Source: an uncultured Veillonellaceae bacterium (GTDB lineage Bacteria > Bacillota > Negativicutes > Selenomonadales > Selenomonadaceae). Taken from it: a stretch of DNA of 57,966 nucleotides. The stretch spans positions 1-57,966 of the forward strand of contig OMWS01000010.1 of assembly GCA_900314825.1 (NCBI GenBank). The letters are read 5' to 3'. Shown in pieces: positions 1 to 8,928 of the stretch (positions are counted from its first letter, which is position 1; every line of letters begins with the position of its first letter). The notes beneath the pieces were generated by a model. That model made no database searches and was not told the origin of the DNA. It saw nothing but the letters and a program-made list of their open reading frames with translations. The position numbers and the translations under genes were made by a program.

Positions 1-2
1 AA

Positions 3-50
3 GCATACTTCCCAGCCATGTTGCTGGATGCAGCGAAAGCAGCCGCCTGA
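3..50 (+). CDS. 3' end of an unidentified upstream gene (partial)
   Basis: One frame stays open from the left edge to a TGA at 48-50 and ends in Ala-rich residues (AYFPAMLLDAAKAAA), which looks like a real C-terminus. Only 15 residues are visible, so no family can be named. Bases 51-124 after it hold no clear gene; a TTGACA hexamer at 78-83 has no well-spaced -10. Confidence 0.3.
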   Translation, partial: AYFPAMLLDAAKAAA

Positions 51-124
51 TTCACTATAAAATCATCGGATTTTTGTCTTGACAAGCGTGCCATTATACA
101 GACGATACACATGAGCCCGTCGGC

Positions 125-1552
125 TTGGATGATGTGCAGAAAACGGCAAGCAAAGTGGCGGAACTCATCGCAGATCATATCGAGCCGGCGGTGCAATATG
201 AGTTCAATGTCCTGCACGGCAAGGGCGGACGACCTTGCTTGGAATTGGAAATATATCGCGGCCTTTCTACGCCGTACTATTACAAGCACGAACAGTCACG
301 TACGGCATTTGTCAGACGAGGCGATCGCTCGGAAGCCTCGACGTTTATCGAACTCAACAATCTTGTCTTGCGGGGCAAGAATTTGACGTTTGATGAACTG
401 CCCAGCACGTATATGACAAATGATTTGAGTTTTACGTTGTTTGGTGCAACGTATAAGCAGATTACACGGAACACACTCCAAGGCAAACGCGACTTGGTTT
501 CGATGAAGCTTATGGCTGAAGATGGCAGGATTACGAATGCGGGCGCATTACTCTCAGATCAAGGAGGTCTGCGTCAATCGCGCATTGTCTGCACGCATTG
601 GAACGGCTTGCAGAAAGGGGCTGTCCATGAGGATGCCTCGGATGATATGGAATATGCTGAGACCAGCCTCATCATGCTCTTGCGCAATGCAGAAATGTTC
701 ATTCAGAATAATTCACGGCATGCATGGCGCGTTGTTGGAATGCAACGCGAGGAATCTCATGATTATCCGAAAAAGGCGATTCGTGAAGCCCTCGTCAATG
801 CCATCATCCATCGGGATTATCAAGTGATTGGCTCGGAAATTCATGTCGATATGTTTGATGACCGTGTGGAAATCTCGTCGCCGGGTGGTATGATCAGCGG
901 CCATCGCATCCAGGACTGCAACCCGATGAACGTTCCGTCGCGACGTCGAAATGAGGTACTTGCTGATGTTTTTGCGCGTCTCCATTACATGGATTGTCGT
1001 GGCAGTGGCATCGCTCGTATGCTCGAACCGTATAAGGGGTATGAGAAACAGCCAACCTTCTATTCGGATGAATATATGTTTCTCGTTACGTTTCCCAATT
1101 GCAATTATGGTGTGGATGGGCTTGTGGATATGGAGAGCTTGGCGGTTTCGGTAAAAGAAAGGAACACTTCCTCAGTAGAAATCGACACTTCGACGGCGAA
1201 ACCGCACACTTCAACTATGAAAACAGATACTTCGACGGTGAGACCGCACACTTCTACGGTGAAACCGCACACTTCGAAAGAGGAAATGCCCCTTTCTAGA
1301 AACGTGTATCAAGCGATTGAGAATTACTTGATGCAGCATCCGCGCGCTTTTCAATCTCGAAATCGTGAATTGCTATTGACGATGGCTCGGCAAATACAAG
1401 GTTCATTTCAGCGAAAAGATATTTGCCGGAAGTATGGTGTTTCTCCTTCACAAGCAGCGAAGCTATTGCAAAAATGCTTGGACATTGGCTGGGTGAAGCG
1501 GGAGCGCTACGGCGTGTATCGCTTCGCTTCAGCGGTAAAGGACGGCGAGTGA
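125..1552 (+). CDS. RecG-like ATP-binding protein (AlbA_2 + HATPase_c_4), probably 5'-truncated
   Basis: About 475 codons from a TTG with no ribosome binding site. The in-frame stop is at 80-82. The first ~70 residues match only the later half of an AlbA_2 (Schlafen-like DNA-binding) domain; the usual start of that domain is absent, so the 5' end was probably lost. Residues ~215-330 form the HATPase_c_4 part ([23 protein letters not shown]). Residues ~347-388 are six copies of a Thr/Ser-rich heptad. The C-terminal ~75 residues look like a winged helix ([16 protein letters not shown]). Family members are putative transcriptional regulators or accessory, sometimes defence-linked, proteins; the substrate is unknown. 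GC looks lower than in the next gene. It ends directly against the ATG of the following glycosyltransferase. Confidence 0.65.
   Translation: MDDVQKTASKVAELIADHIEPAVQYEFNVLHGKGGRPCLELEIYRGLSTPYYYKHEQSRTAFVRRGDRSEASTFIELNNLVLRGKNLTFDELPSTYMTNDLSFTLFGATYKQITRNTLQGKRDLVSMKLMAEDGRITNAGALLSDQGGLRQSRIVCTHWNGLQKGAVHEDASDDMEYAETSLIMLLRNAEMFIQNNSRHAWRVVGMQREESHDYPKKAIREALVNAIIHRDYQVIGSEIHVDMFDDRVEISSPGGMISGHRIQDCNPMNVPSRRRNEVLADVFARLHYMDCRGSGIARMLEPYKGYEKQPTFYSDEYMFLVTFPNCNYGVDGLVDMESLAVSVKERNTSSVEIDTSTAKPHTSTMKTDTSTVRPHTSTVKPHTSKEEMPLSRNVYQAIENYLMQHPRAFQSRNRELLLTMARQIQGSFQRKDICRKYGVSPSQAAKLLQKCLDIGWVKRERYGVYRFASAVKDGE
1165..1290 (+). repeat. 21-bp tandem repeat, about six units, inside the RecG-like gene
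   Basis: Units start at 1165, 1186, 1207, 1228, 1249 and 1270, each with a CACTTC- or TACTTC-type start. They encode heptads such as [21 protein letters not shown] and TSTVKPH. The period is a multiple of three, so changes in copy number keep the frame. It is a linker between the ATP-binding domain and the C-terminal winged helix. Confidence 0.9.
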
Positions 1553-2707
1553 ATGCGCATCGCGATTTTTGAGAACATCATGACGCCGGGCGGGCATGAG
1601 GTGGACTTCGACCGCATCCTCTCGGAGGAGCTCACGGCGCTCGGGCACGACGTCGTGTTTTACGTGCCGGAGAATTTCACGTTTGCGTTTGACTATCAAA
1701 AGCCTGTCGTGCGCCTGCCGAAAGCGGCCGTCACGTATACGAAGGTACGCGGCCTCTCGCGTCTCGTCGCGACGGTGCGGCGCGAATGGCATCGGCAGGC
1801 ATGGTACAAGGCGCTTTTTCGCCATGTGAAAGCGGGCGACTTCGATGCGCTCATCGTGCCGACGTCGACGTATCGCTATCTGCGGGCGCTGAAGAAAAGC
1901 CCGCTCCGCCATTCGCCCGTGCCCGTGATTTTCATTTTGCACGGCATCAATCCCGGCGAAGCGCCGAAATTCTTGCGGGCGGCGGACGCGCTCGCGGACT
2001 TCCCGAAGATTCGTCCGACCGTGCTGACGTTTGGCGATACGATTTTTGGCGAGCGGAGGGGAAACATCCGCTGCATTTATCCGCCGACGTTTGTGCCACG
2101 CGACATTCCGGAGGGCGAGCGGGCGGCGCTCGGCGCACGCGAGGACGGCGCGCCGCTGCGCATCGGCTTCTTCGGCCAGTATCGCCGCGAGAAGCATCTT
2201 GAGAATTTTCTCGATGCGTATTTTGCAGGGCATTACACGCGTCCCGTCGAGCTCTTCGTGCAAGGCGCGACGATGCATCCGGAGGACGCGGAGGATTTTG
2301 AGCGTATCATCGCAAAGTATCAAGACCGCACGGGCATCCGCTTTTTGCACAAGGGTCTCATCGGCGCGGAGTGGCAGCGGGCGATCCTTGGCATCGACGC
2401 GCTGCTGCTGCCGTACAGCGCCCCGCGCTATCGCTATCATTGGGGCGGCATGCTGTTCACGGCCATTGGTTTCCAGCGGCCGGTCGTCACGAGTGACGAC
2501 ATGAATCCCGAAGTCTTCGAGGCCTATCATATCGGCGAAACGTTCCCGAGCGGCGACCTTGCGGCCTTGCAGGGAGCGCTCGAATCATTTATCAATCATT
2601 ATGACGAACGTCGCGCGATGTATGAAAGCGAGCTCGCGAAAGCGGCGGTGATGTATGCGCCGTCCGCGTTTGCAGAGCGGATCGCCGCCATCTTGGATGA
2701 AGCTTGA
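1553..2707 (+). CDS. glycosyltransferase, GT4-like (GT-B fold)
   Basis: 384 aa, with an N-terminal Rossmann half beginning MRIAIFENIMTPGGHE and a C-terminal donor-binding half (IGFFGQYRREKHLENFLDA, then DALLLPYSAPRYRYHWGGML). The layout is that of retaining GT-B glycosyltransferases that add sugars to LPS or other surface glycans at the cytoplasmic face of the inner membrane. It starts directly after the preceding stop and is followed within 25 bases by a GT2 gene, then DUF535 and GT9 genes, so it belongs to a core-oligosaccharide or glycan operon. Donor and acceptor sugars cannot be read from the sequence. Confidence 0.8.
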   Translation: MRIAIFENIMTPGGHEVDFDRILSEELTALGHDVVFYVPENFTFAFDYQKPVVRLPKAAVTYTKVRGLSRLVATVRREWHRQAWYKALFRHVKAGDFDALIVPTSTYRYLRALKKSPLRHSPVPVIFILHGINPGEAPKFLRAADALADFPKIRPTVLTFGDTIFGERRGNIRCIYPPTFVPRDIPEGERAALGAREDGAPLRIGFFGQYRREKHLENFLDAYFAGHYTRPVELFVQGATMHPEDAEDFERIIAKYQDRTGIRFLHKGLIGAEWQRAILGIDALLLPYSAPRYRYHWGGMLFTAIGFQRPVVTSDDMNPEVFEAYHIGETFPSGDLAALQGALESFINHYDERRAMYESELAKAAVMYAPSAFAERIAAILDEA

Positions 2708-2729
2708 ACGTCATTTGAAGGAGTCCTCC

Positions 2730-3506
2730 ATGTCCACGGTATCAGCGTTGATCTTGGCGAAGAACGAAGAAAAGAATATCGAAGACTGCATCCGGAGCGT
2801 CAGCTTTGCGGACGAGATCGTCGTCATCGACGATTTCAGCACGGATCGAACGGCGGAGCTCGCAAAAGCGCTTGGCGCGCGCGTCGTGCAGCACGCACTC
2901 GATGGTAATTGGGGTGGACAGCAGACGTTCGCCATCCGAGAGGCGCGGTGTCCATGGATTTTCTTCATCGATGCAGACGAGCGGGCGACCAAGGCGCTCG
3001 CCGCGCGCGTGCGCGAGATCGTCGAGAAGGACGACCGCCGCTATGCGTATCAGAATGCACGGCTCAATTACTTTTGGGAGCAGCCGCTCCGGCATGGCGG
3101 CTGGTTTCCCGACTACGTCGTGCGCCTGCTGCCTGCGAAGGGGACATACGTGACGGGCTTCGTGCACCCGGCGTTTCATCATGATTACGAGGAGGTGCGC
3201 TTCCCCGAAGACGCGTACATGGTGCATTATCCCTATCGCGACTGGAATCATTATTTCAGCAAGCTGAATTTCTATACGACGCTCGCGGCGGAAAAAATGC
3301 AGCAGGAAGGGAAGCACGCTTCCTTTGCGGACTTCATCACGCATCCCGCGTGGGCGTCTTTCCGCATGTACGTACTGCGCGGCGGCTGGCGCGACGGGCG
3401 CATCGGTTTCGTGCTCGCGTGCTTCCATTATTTTTATACGATGGCGAAGTACGTGAAACTCTATTATCTTGACAAGACGAATCATCATGTGGGGGATGAA
3501 AGATGA
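2730..3506 (+). CDS. glycosyltransferase family 2, WaaE/KdtX-like
   Basis: 258 aa from the ATG at 2730, chosen because GAAGGAG sits 6-12 bases upstream; a longer in-frame start would overlap the previous gene without a ribosome site. The N-terminus is a classic GT-A fold: SALILAKNEEKNIEDCI, then DEIVVIDDFSTDRT, and the DXD-like FFIDADER near residue 81. Conserved RHGGWFPDYVVRLLP and the downstream W/Y/H-rich stretch match the LPS core beta-1,4-glucosyltransferase (WaaE/KdtX) group. It probably adds a hexose to the inner core, but exact specificity is inference. It overlaps the next gene by four bases. Confidence 0.82.
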   Translation: MSTVSALILAKNEEKNIEDCIRSVSFADEIVVIDDFSTDRTAELAKALGARVVQHALDGNWGGQQTFAIREARCPWIFFIDADERATKALAARVREIVEKDDRRYAYQNARLNYFWEQPLRHGGWFPDYVVRLLPAKGTYVTGFVHPAFHHDYEEVRFPEDAYMVHYPYRDWNHYFSKLNFYTTLAAEKMQQEGKHASFADFITHPAWASFRMYVLRGGWRDGRIGFVLACFHYFYTMAKYVKLYYLDKTNHHVGDER

Positions 3507-4426
3507 TTTCAGAGATCGTGAAACTCGGCAAGCGCATCTATCGCACGGAGAACCCGCGCGAACTGCACCGTTTCGTCGTCTTCCTCGGACGGAGCGAGGT
3601 GCATCGGCGCGGGATGAAGGAGCTCTGCGCGTGGTTCGAGCGCGAGCCATTGCGCAAGCAGATCTTGGAGGCGAATCCCTTTCCCATCGAGCAGGCGACG
3701 CGCGCCTTTTTTTATGCTGGTTCGACATTTTCGGAGCGCAAACGGATCATCTGCCAGCACTTCACGATGCTGCAGGAGCGGATGCGCCCGGAGGCGTTCG
3801 TGCGCTTTGGTGGCCTCGACGCGCGTTACATCCTTTGGAAGTCGGCAGAGGAAGATATCGATTGGACGGCGGACCTGACCTTTGAGCCGGGGCAGCGCAA
3901 GGAAGGGCTGCTTTGCGTGGAGATGCGCCTTGCGGGACGCCAGCTCTACCAGATCATCTTCTGGCTTGCCAAAGACCAGGCAGGAGAGGACAGCCTCTTC
4001 ATCGGCGCCATGCAAGGGCCAAACATGGAGGGCGCGAAGGACATCGTCAAAGACATCACGAAGCGCTCGTACCGCTATCGCACAAAAAACCTCATCCTCT
4101 ACATGGCACAGGCCGTCGCCCGAGCGTTCGGCGTGCAGCACATCTACGCCGTCACGAATACAGGCTACTACGCGCAGAACCACGTCCGCCGCGACCGCAA
4201 GCTGAAGACGGACTTCGGTGCGTTCTGGGAAGAGGCAGGCGGCTGGAAGACGGACGACCCGCGTTTTGACGAGTTGCCGCTTGTCGAGCCGCGCAAGACG
4301 ATGGAGGAAGTCCCGACGCGCAAGCGCGCGCAGTACCGCAAGCGCTTCGCGTTCCTCGACGACGTCGACGCGCAGATCGCGGCAAGCATGGCGGAAATCT
4401 TGCGCCCAGCAGAGGAAACAAAATGA
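3503..4426 (+). CDS. VirK/YbjX family protein (DUF535)
   Basis: 307 aa. The body (GLLCVEMRLAGRQLYQIIFWL, FIGAMQGPNMEGAKDIVKDITK, YAVTNTGYYAQNH) matches the DUF535/VirK/YbjX family found in LPS-bearing bacteria. Members have been linked to envelope integrity, antimicrobial-peptide resistance and virulence-factor export; no biochemical activity is established. The ATG overlaps the end of the GT2 gene and the stop overlaps the heptosyltransferase start, so the three genes are translationally coupled. The context suggests a role in core-oligosaccharide assembly or maintenance. Confidence 0.8.
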   Translation: MISEIVKLGKRIYRTENPRELHRFVVFLGRSEVHRRGMKELCAWFEREPLRKQILEANPFPIEQATRAFFYAGSTFSERKRIICQHFTMLQERMRPEAFVRFGGLDARYILWKSAEEDIDWTADLTFEPGQRKEGLLCVEMRLAGRQLYQIIFWLAKDQAGEDSLFIGAMQGPNMEGAKDIVKDITKRSYRYRTKNLILYMAQAVARAFGVQHIYAVTNTGYYAQNHVRRDRKLKTDFGAFWEEAGGWKTDDPRFDELPLVEPRKTMEEVPTRKRAQYRKRFAFLDDVDAQIAASMAEILRPAEETK

Positions 4427-5493
4427 AAAAGATCTACAAGAACATCCTCGTCAATGCGCTCGTGAATCTCGGCGACGTCGTGCTGACGACGAGCGCGATT
4501 GCGTTGCTCAAAAAAGCGTACCCGGATGCCCGCGTCACGATGCTCGCGCGCCCTGTCGTGCGGCAGGCCGTCGAGAACAACCCCGTCATCGACGACGTGA
4601 TTCTCTTCGACTACAAGGCGAAGCAGAATTCCTTCGGCAAGATGCTTGCCATGGTGAAAGAGCTCAAGCGCAGGCAGTTCGACCTCAGCATTTCCTTTGA
4701 CCGCAAGCTCCGCCCCGCGCTCCTTGCCTGGCTCGCGGGCATTCCCGTGCGCGTGGGCCCGGACCGCGTGTTCGACGACAAGCCGAGCCGCGTACCATGG
4801 CTCTACACCGACACCATCCACATCGCGCACGACCTCGAAACGAACTTGCAGGCGGAAACGTATCAAGCCATCATCCGCGGCTTCACAGGACTCACCGAGC
4901 ATGCGCAGCCGGTCTTTGCACGCATCACGCCCGAGGCAGAAAAAGAAGCGGAACGCCTCCTCACGAAGCTCCCAAACGCACAAAAGCGCATCGCGCTCTG
5001 CGTCAAAGGCACGTTCCCGCTGAAGACGTGGCCAAAAGAATCGTTTGTCGCCGTTGTTGACCGCCTGGCGGCGCGATACGATGCATCCTTTTTCATTGTT
5101 GGCGCGCCGAATGACAGGGAATATGCGGACGAAGTCATCGCGGCCATGCATCATCCCGTGCAGAATTTCTGCGGCGACACGAGCCTCGTCAGCCTTGCGG
5201 CGCTCCTCAAGCGAGCCGACCTCCTCATCACCGTCGATACCGGCGCGACACATATCGCCGCGACGACCGGCATCTCGATGATCACGATGTACGGCTGCAC
5301 GAGCCCGCGCCGCTGGCATCCCATCAATAAGAACGCCGTCGTCTTCACCTCGGATGAGCCCTGCTGCCCTTGCACGTGCCGGGCAGACGAGTGCCCATCA
5401 AATCCGAAACCAAACTGCTTGTGGCACGTGACGCCGGAAAGCATCGCCGAGGCGGCGGAACGGATGCTTGGGAAAGAAACAACGAAACGTTAA
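4423..5493 (+). CDS. glycosyltransferase family 9 (heptosyltransferase-like)
   Basis: 356 aa, the normal length for WaaC/WaaF/WaaQ-type heptosyltransferases, which transfer heptose from ADP-heptose to the LPS inner core. Diagnostic features are LVNLGDVVLTTSAIALLKKAYPD at the N-terminus and the donor-site block LLKRADLLITVDTGATHIAA followed by MYGCTSPRRWHP. A C-terminal Cys cluster (CCPCTCRADEC) is typical of GT9. It overlaps the previous gene by ATGA and is followed after 26 bases by an accessory ATPase gene. Which heptose position it modifies cannot be told. Confidence 0.85.
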   Translation: MKKIYKNILVNALVNLGDVVLTTSAIALLKKAYPDARVTMLARPVVRQAVENNPVIDDVILFDYKAKQNSFGKMLAMVKELKRRQFDLSISFDRKLRPALLAWLAGIPVRVGPDRVFDDKPSRVPWLYTDTIHIAHDLETNLQAETYQAIIRGFTGLTEHAQPVFARITPEAEKEAERLLTKLPNAQKRIALCVKGTFPLKTWPKESFVAVVDRLAARYDASFFIVGAPNDREYADEVIAAMHHPVQNFCGDTSLVSLAALLKRADLLITVDTGATHIAATTGISMITMYGCTSPRRWHPINKNAVVFTSDEPCCPCTCRADECPSNPKPNCLWHVTPESIAEAAERMLGKETTKR

Positions 5494-5519
5494 GAGAAAT
5501 GACCCGGGAGATGGATGCG

Positions 5520-7208
5520 ATGAACACGGCGATGCCCATCGGACGAGATGATTTTGCAGATGTCCGGCGAGGCGGATACTATTTTGTCGATAAGACAAAC
5601 GTCATCAAACAGCTCATCACGAAACCGCCGGCCGTGACGCTCTTCACGCGCCCGCGTCGGTTCGGAAAAACGTTGCTGTTGTCGATGCTCCGCTATTTCC
5701 TCGACGTCGAGGGCGCGGAGGAGCATCGGAAGCTCTTTGACGGGCTGGCCGTCGCGAACGATGCGGAGACGATGGCGCAGCAAGGCTCGCGACCGGTGCT
5801 GTTCTTGACACTGAAAGAATGGAAGACACATACATGGGACACGATGCAGCAGGTGATCATGGATGCGCTTGGTCAAGCGTTCGACGAACATGAATATCTT
5901 CTGCGGGCAGGATCCGTCACGCGCCGCGAACGGATGATTTTCGAAAAGATTCAGTTCGGAGAGGCGAATTTGGTGACGTGCCGGACGGCACTGGCGTTCC
6001 TGTTGCGATTGATGGAAAAATATTATGGCAAGAAGCCCGTCCTCCTGTTCGACGAATATGATGTGCCGATCCAGCAGGCGTGGGAACATGGTTTTTACGA
6101 TGATGCCATTGATTTTTTCCGTGAGTTCCTGTCGTCTGCATTGAAGACGAACCCCTCGCTCGACTTCGCCATTCTCACAGGAGTCTTGCGCATCTCAAAG
6201 GAGAGCATCTTCTCCGACCTGAATAATCTGGATGTCGATAGCGTCCTGCAGATGAAGTATCCGGAAGCTTTCGGATTCACGCCGAACGAAGTAGCGAAAA
6301 TAGCATCCGATCTCGGCAGCCGGGACAAGCTTCCGGAACTGCGGGCGTGGTATGATGGCTATCGTTTTTCTGATCAGGAAATCTATAATCCGTGGTCCGT
6401 CCTGCAATATTTTCACCATGGTTGTATCCCTGCGCCTTATTGGGTCAACACCTCTGGGAATATGATCCTTGGCGAACTCCTGCGGCATACCGACCAGGCG
6501 CATATGGAGGAACTGGAAGGCCTCCTTCTGGGGGAGAGCATCCAGAGCCGGTTACATGAGGGCGTCGTTTACAGCGATATCAAGGACGATGAGGAATCGC
6601 TCTGTACGATGCTCTGCCTGACGGGATATCTCACGGTGGAAAGCAAGCGCCGCGTGGGCAATGCGGACATCTACTCGTTGCGCCTCCCGAACCGCGAGAT
6701 GCAGGCGCTCTTCGGCACGGAGATCCTCCGGCGTTTCCCGCGGGCGTTCAACCAATCATCTCTCGTGCGGCTCATGGAAGCGTTCCTCGACGGCGACCTC
6801 CCGCAGGTACAAGAAGGCCTTTCCCGCTATCTCGAAGTCCTTGCGAGTACGTTCGACACGGGAAAAGAGAAGGAATCCTTCTACCACGGCTTCGTCCTCG
6901 GCATGACGGCGCTCCTCGTGCCGGACTATGAAGTCCGATCGAACCGCGAGTCAGGGCGCGGGCGGTATGACGTCGCCGTGTTTCCGAAAGATACGGAAAA
7001 AGCGGGCATGGTGCTCGAATTCAAGACAGCGGAGACGGAGGATGCGCTCGAAAAGAAAGCGCAGGAAGCGCTCGCGCAGATCGAGGAGCGGGGATACGAT
7101 GCCGAGTTCCGCGCGCGGGGCGTGGGGGTCGTGCGGAAGTACGGCATCGCGTTCTGCGGGAAGACGGTGTGCGTGAAGTTCGAAAATGCTGGACACGCAG
7201 ATGCATGA
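5520..7208 (+). CDS. AAA-ATPase-like protein with PD-(D/E)XK nuclease domain (AAA_9/DUF1703), copy 1
   Basis: 562 aa from the ATG at 5520, preceded by GGGAG and aligned with the start of its paralogue; upstream ATGs at 5499 and 5511 remain possible. It begins MNTAMPIGRDDFADVRRGGY. A P-loop-like RPRRFGKT follows near residue 46 and a Walker-B-like VLLFDEYD near residue 180. The C-terminus has a PD-(D/E)XK pattern (RYDVAVF...VLEFK) and ends GIAFCGKTVCVKF. This family is common, often multi-copy, in gut anaerobes; its function is unknown, and a defence or selfish-element role is speculation. It lies between LPS genes but has no obvious glycan role. The 3' end is nearly identical to copy 2. Confidence 0.85.
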   Translation: MNTAMPIGRDDFADVRRGGYYFVDKTNVIKQLITKPPAVTLFTRPRRFGKTLLLSMLRYFLDVEGAEEHRKLFDGLAVANDAETMAQQGSRPVLFLTLKEWKTHTWDTMQQVIMDALGQAFDEHEYLLRAGSVTRRERMIFEKIQFGEANLVTCRTALAFLLRLMEKYYGKKPVLLFDEYDVPIQQAWEHGFYDDAIDFFREFLSSALKTNPSLDFAILTGVLRISKESIFSDLNNLDVDSVLQMKYPEAFGFTPNEVAKIASDLGSRDKLPELRAWYDGYRFSDQEIYNPWSVLQYFHHGCIPAPYWVNTSGNMILGELLRHTDQAHMEELEGLLLGESIQSRLHEGVVYSDIKDDEESLCTMLCLTGYLTVESKRRVGNADIYSLRLPNREMQALFGTEILRRFPRAFNQSSLVRLMEAFLDGDLPQVQEGLSRYLEVLASTFDTGKEKESFYHGFVLGMTALLVPDYEVRSNRESGRGRYDVAVFPKDTEKAGMVLEFKTAETEDALEKKAQEALAQIEERGYDAEFRARGVGVVRKYGIAFCGKTVCVKFENAGHADA

Positions 7209-7242
7209 AATTGGAGGAGCAAACGTTTCGGAGGTGGACGGA

Positions 7243-8910
7243 ATGGACACGGCGATGCCGATCGGGAAAGATGATTTTGCCGAGCTTCGGCGCGGCGGAT
7301 ATTATTTCGTGGACAAGACGGAGGTCATTCGGAAACTCATTACGAAGCCGGCGGAAGTGACGCTCTTCACGCGTCCGCGCCGCTTCGGCAAGACGATGCT
7401 CTTATCCATGCTGCGGTATTTCCTCGACATCGAGGGCGCGGAGGAGCACCGGAAGCTCTTTGACGGACTGGCCGTCTCGCGTGACGCGGAGACAATGGCA
7501 CAGCAAGGTTTGCGACCCGTATTGTTCTTGTCGCTCAAGGGGTGGAAATACCCGTCCTGGGAACGGATGCAGAGCGGGATGAGAAGCCAGCTCAGCGAAA
7601 TCTTCCGGAAGCATAAAAACCTTTTGGAAGGGAATATGGAGTCGTGGGATCGAGAGGATTTCCTGAGCTTTGTGCGAGGGAAGGCAGATATCGATCTTTG
7701 CCAGAACGCACTCGCGTTCCTCCTGCGTCTGATGGAAGAACACTACGGAAAGAAGCCCGTCCTGCTCTTGGACGAGTATGACGTGCCCGTGCAGAACGCA
7801 TGGGAAAATGGCTATTACAAGGATGCCATCGACTTCTTCCGAGAGTTCCTGTCGAGTGCACTGAAATCGAATCCCTCGCTCGACTTTGCCATCCTCACGG
7901 GCGTGCTGCGCATTTCGAAGGAAAGCATCTTCTCCGATCTCAACAACTTGAAAGTGGACAGCGTCTTCCGGACGCAATTTTCGGAAGCCTTCGGCTTCAC
8001 TCCGCAGGAAGTCCGGAAGCTCGCGGAAGACATCAGCCATGCGGACAAGCTCCAGGAACTGCGCAATTGGTATGATGGGTATCGCTTTGGTACGTCGGAA
8101 ATTTATAATCCGTGGTCCGTGCTGAATTACTTCGATAACGATTGCGAACCAGCGACTTATTGGGTGAATACATCGGGAAATGCGATCCTCAGCGAACTCT
8201 TGCGGCACACGGATCGCGATCACGTGGAGGCGCTCGAGGGGCTTCTCCAAGGCGGCACGGTGCAGGGGTATTTGCAAGAGGGCACCGTCTACAATGATAT
8301 GTATCAAAGCGAAGATGCGCTTTTCACGATACTCTGCCTGACAGGGTATCTCACGGTGGAGAGCAAGCGCCGCATGGGCAATGCGGACATCTACACGTTG
8401 CGCCTCCCAAATCGCGAAATGCAGGCACTCTTCGGCACGGAAATCTTGAAACGTTTCCCAAAGAAATTCAACCGATCTTCCCTCGTGCGGCTCATGGAGG
8501 CGTTTCTGGATGGTGATGTTGAACACGTACAGGAAGGGCTTTCACGCTATCTCGAATACCTCGCGAGCACATTCGACACAGGCAAAGAAAAAGAGTCGTT
8601 CTACCACGGCTTCGTCCTCGGCATGACGGCGCTCTTGGTGCCGGATTACGAAGTCCGCTCGAACCGCGAGTCGGGACGCGGGCGGTATGACGTCGCCGTG
8701 TTTCCGAAAGATACGGAAAAAGCGGGCATGGTGCTCGAATTCAAGACAGCGGAGACGGAGGACGCGCTCGAGAAGAAAGCGCAGGAAGCGCTTGCGCAGA
8801 TCGAGGCGCGCGGCTACGACGCCGAGTTTCGTGCGCGGGGCGTGGGAGACGTGAAGAAGTACGGCATCGCATTTTGCGGGAAACAGGTGCATGTGAAATT
8901 TGACATATGA
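7243..8910 (+). CDS. AAA-ATPase-like protein with PD-(D/E)XK nuclease domain (AAA_9/DUF1703), copy 2
   Basis: 555 aa from the ATG at 7243, behind a good GGAGG at 7230-7234. It is a close paralogue of the preceding gene: the same MDTAMPIGKDDF start, RPRRFGKT P-loop-like motif, VLLLDEYDVPVQNAW, and RYDVAVF...EFK nuclease motif. The middle third (residues ~90-140 and ~240-330) diverges most, while the C-terminal ~90 residues are almost identical. This gives a tandem duplication with later divergence or gene conversion at the 3' end. Only ~35 bases separate the two genes, so they are probably cotranscribed. Confidence 0.85.
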   Translation: MDTAMPIGKDDFAELRRGGYYFVDKTEVIRKLITKPAEVTLFTRPRRFGKTMLLSMLRYFLDIEGAEEHRKLFDGLAVSRDAETMAQQGLRPVLFLSLKGWKYPSWERMQSGMRSQLSEIFRKHKNLLEGNMESWDREDFLSFVRGKADIDLCQNALAFLLRLMEEHYGKKPVLLLDEYDVPVQNAWENGYYKDAIDFFREFLSSALKSNPSLDFAILTGVLRISKESIFSDLNNLKVDSVFRTQFSEAFGFTPQEVRKLAEDISHADKLQELRNWYDGYRFGTSEIYNPWSVLNYFDNDCEPATYWVNTSGNAILSELLRHTDRDHVEALEGLLQGGTVQGYLQEGTVYNDMYQSEDALFTILCLTGYLTVESKRRMGNADIYTLRLPNREMQALFGTEILKRFPKKFNRSSLVRLMEAFLDGDVEHVQEGLSRYLEYLASTFDTGKEKESFYHGFVLGMTALLVPDYEVRSNRESGRGRYDVAVFPKDTEKAGMVLEFKTAETEDALEKKAQEALAQIEARGYDAEFRARGVGDVKKYGIAFCGKQVHVKFDI

Positions 8911-8928
8911 CGGGGGGGCACAGTCTTA

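Noticed and set aside
78..109. TTGACA at 78 as the promoter of the RecG-like gene
   Set aside because: TATACA follows after only 11 bases and GATACA after 20; neither spacing fits.
1165..1290. Short regular repeats as a CRISPR array
   Set aside because: The units are contiguous, imperfect, 21 bp and in frame within a gene; no spacers or cas genes.
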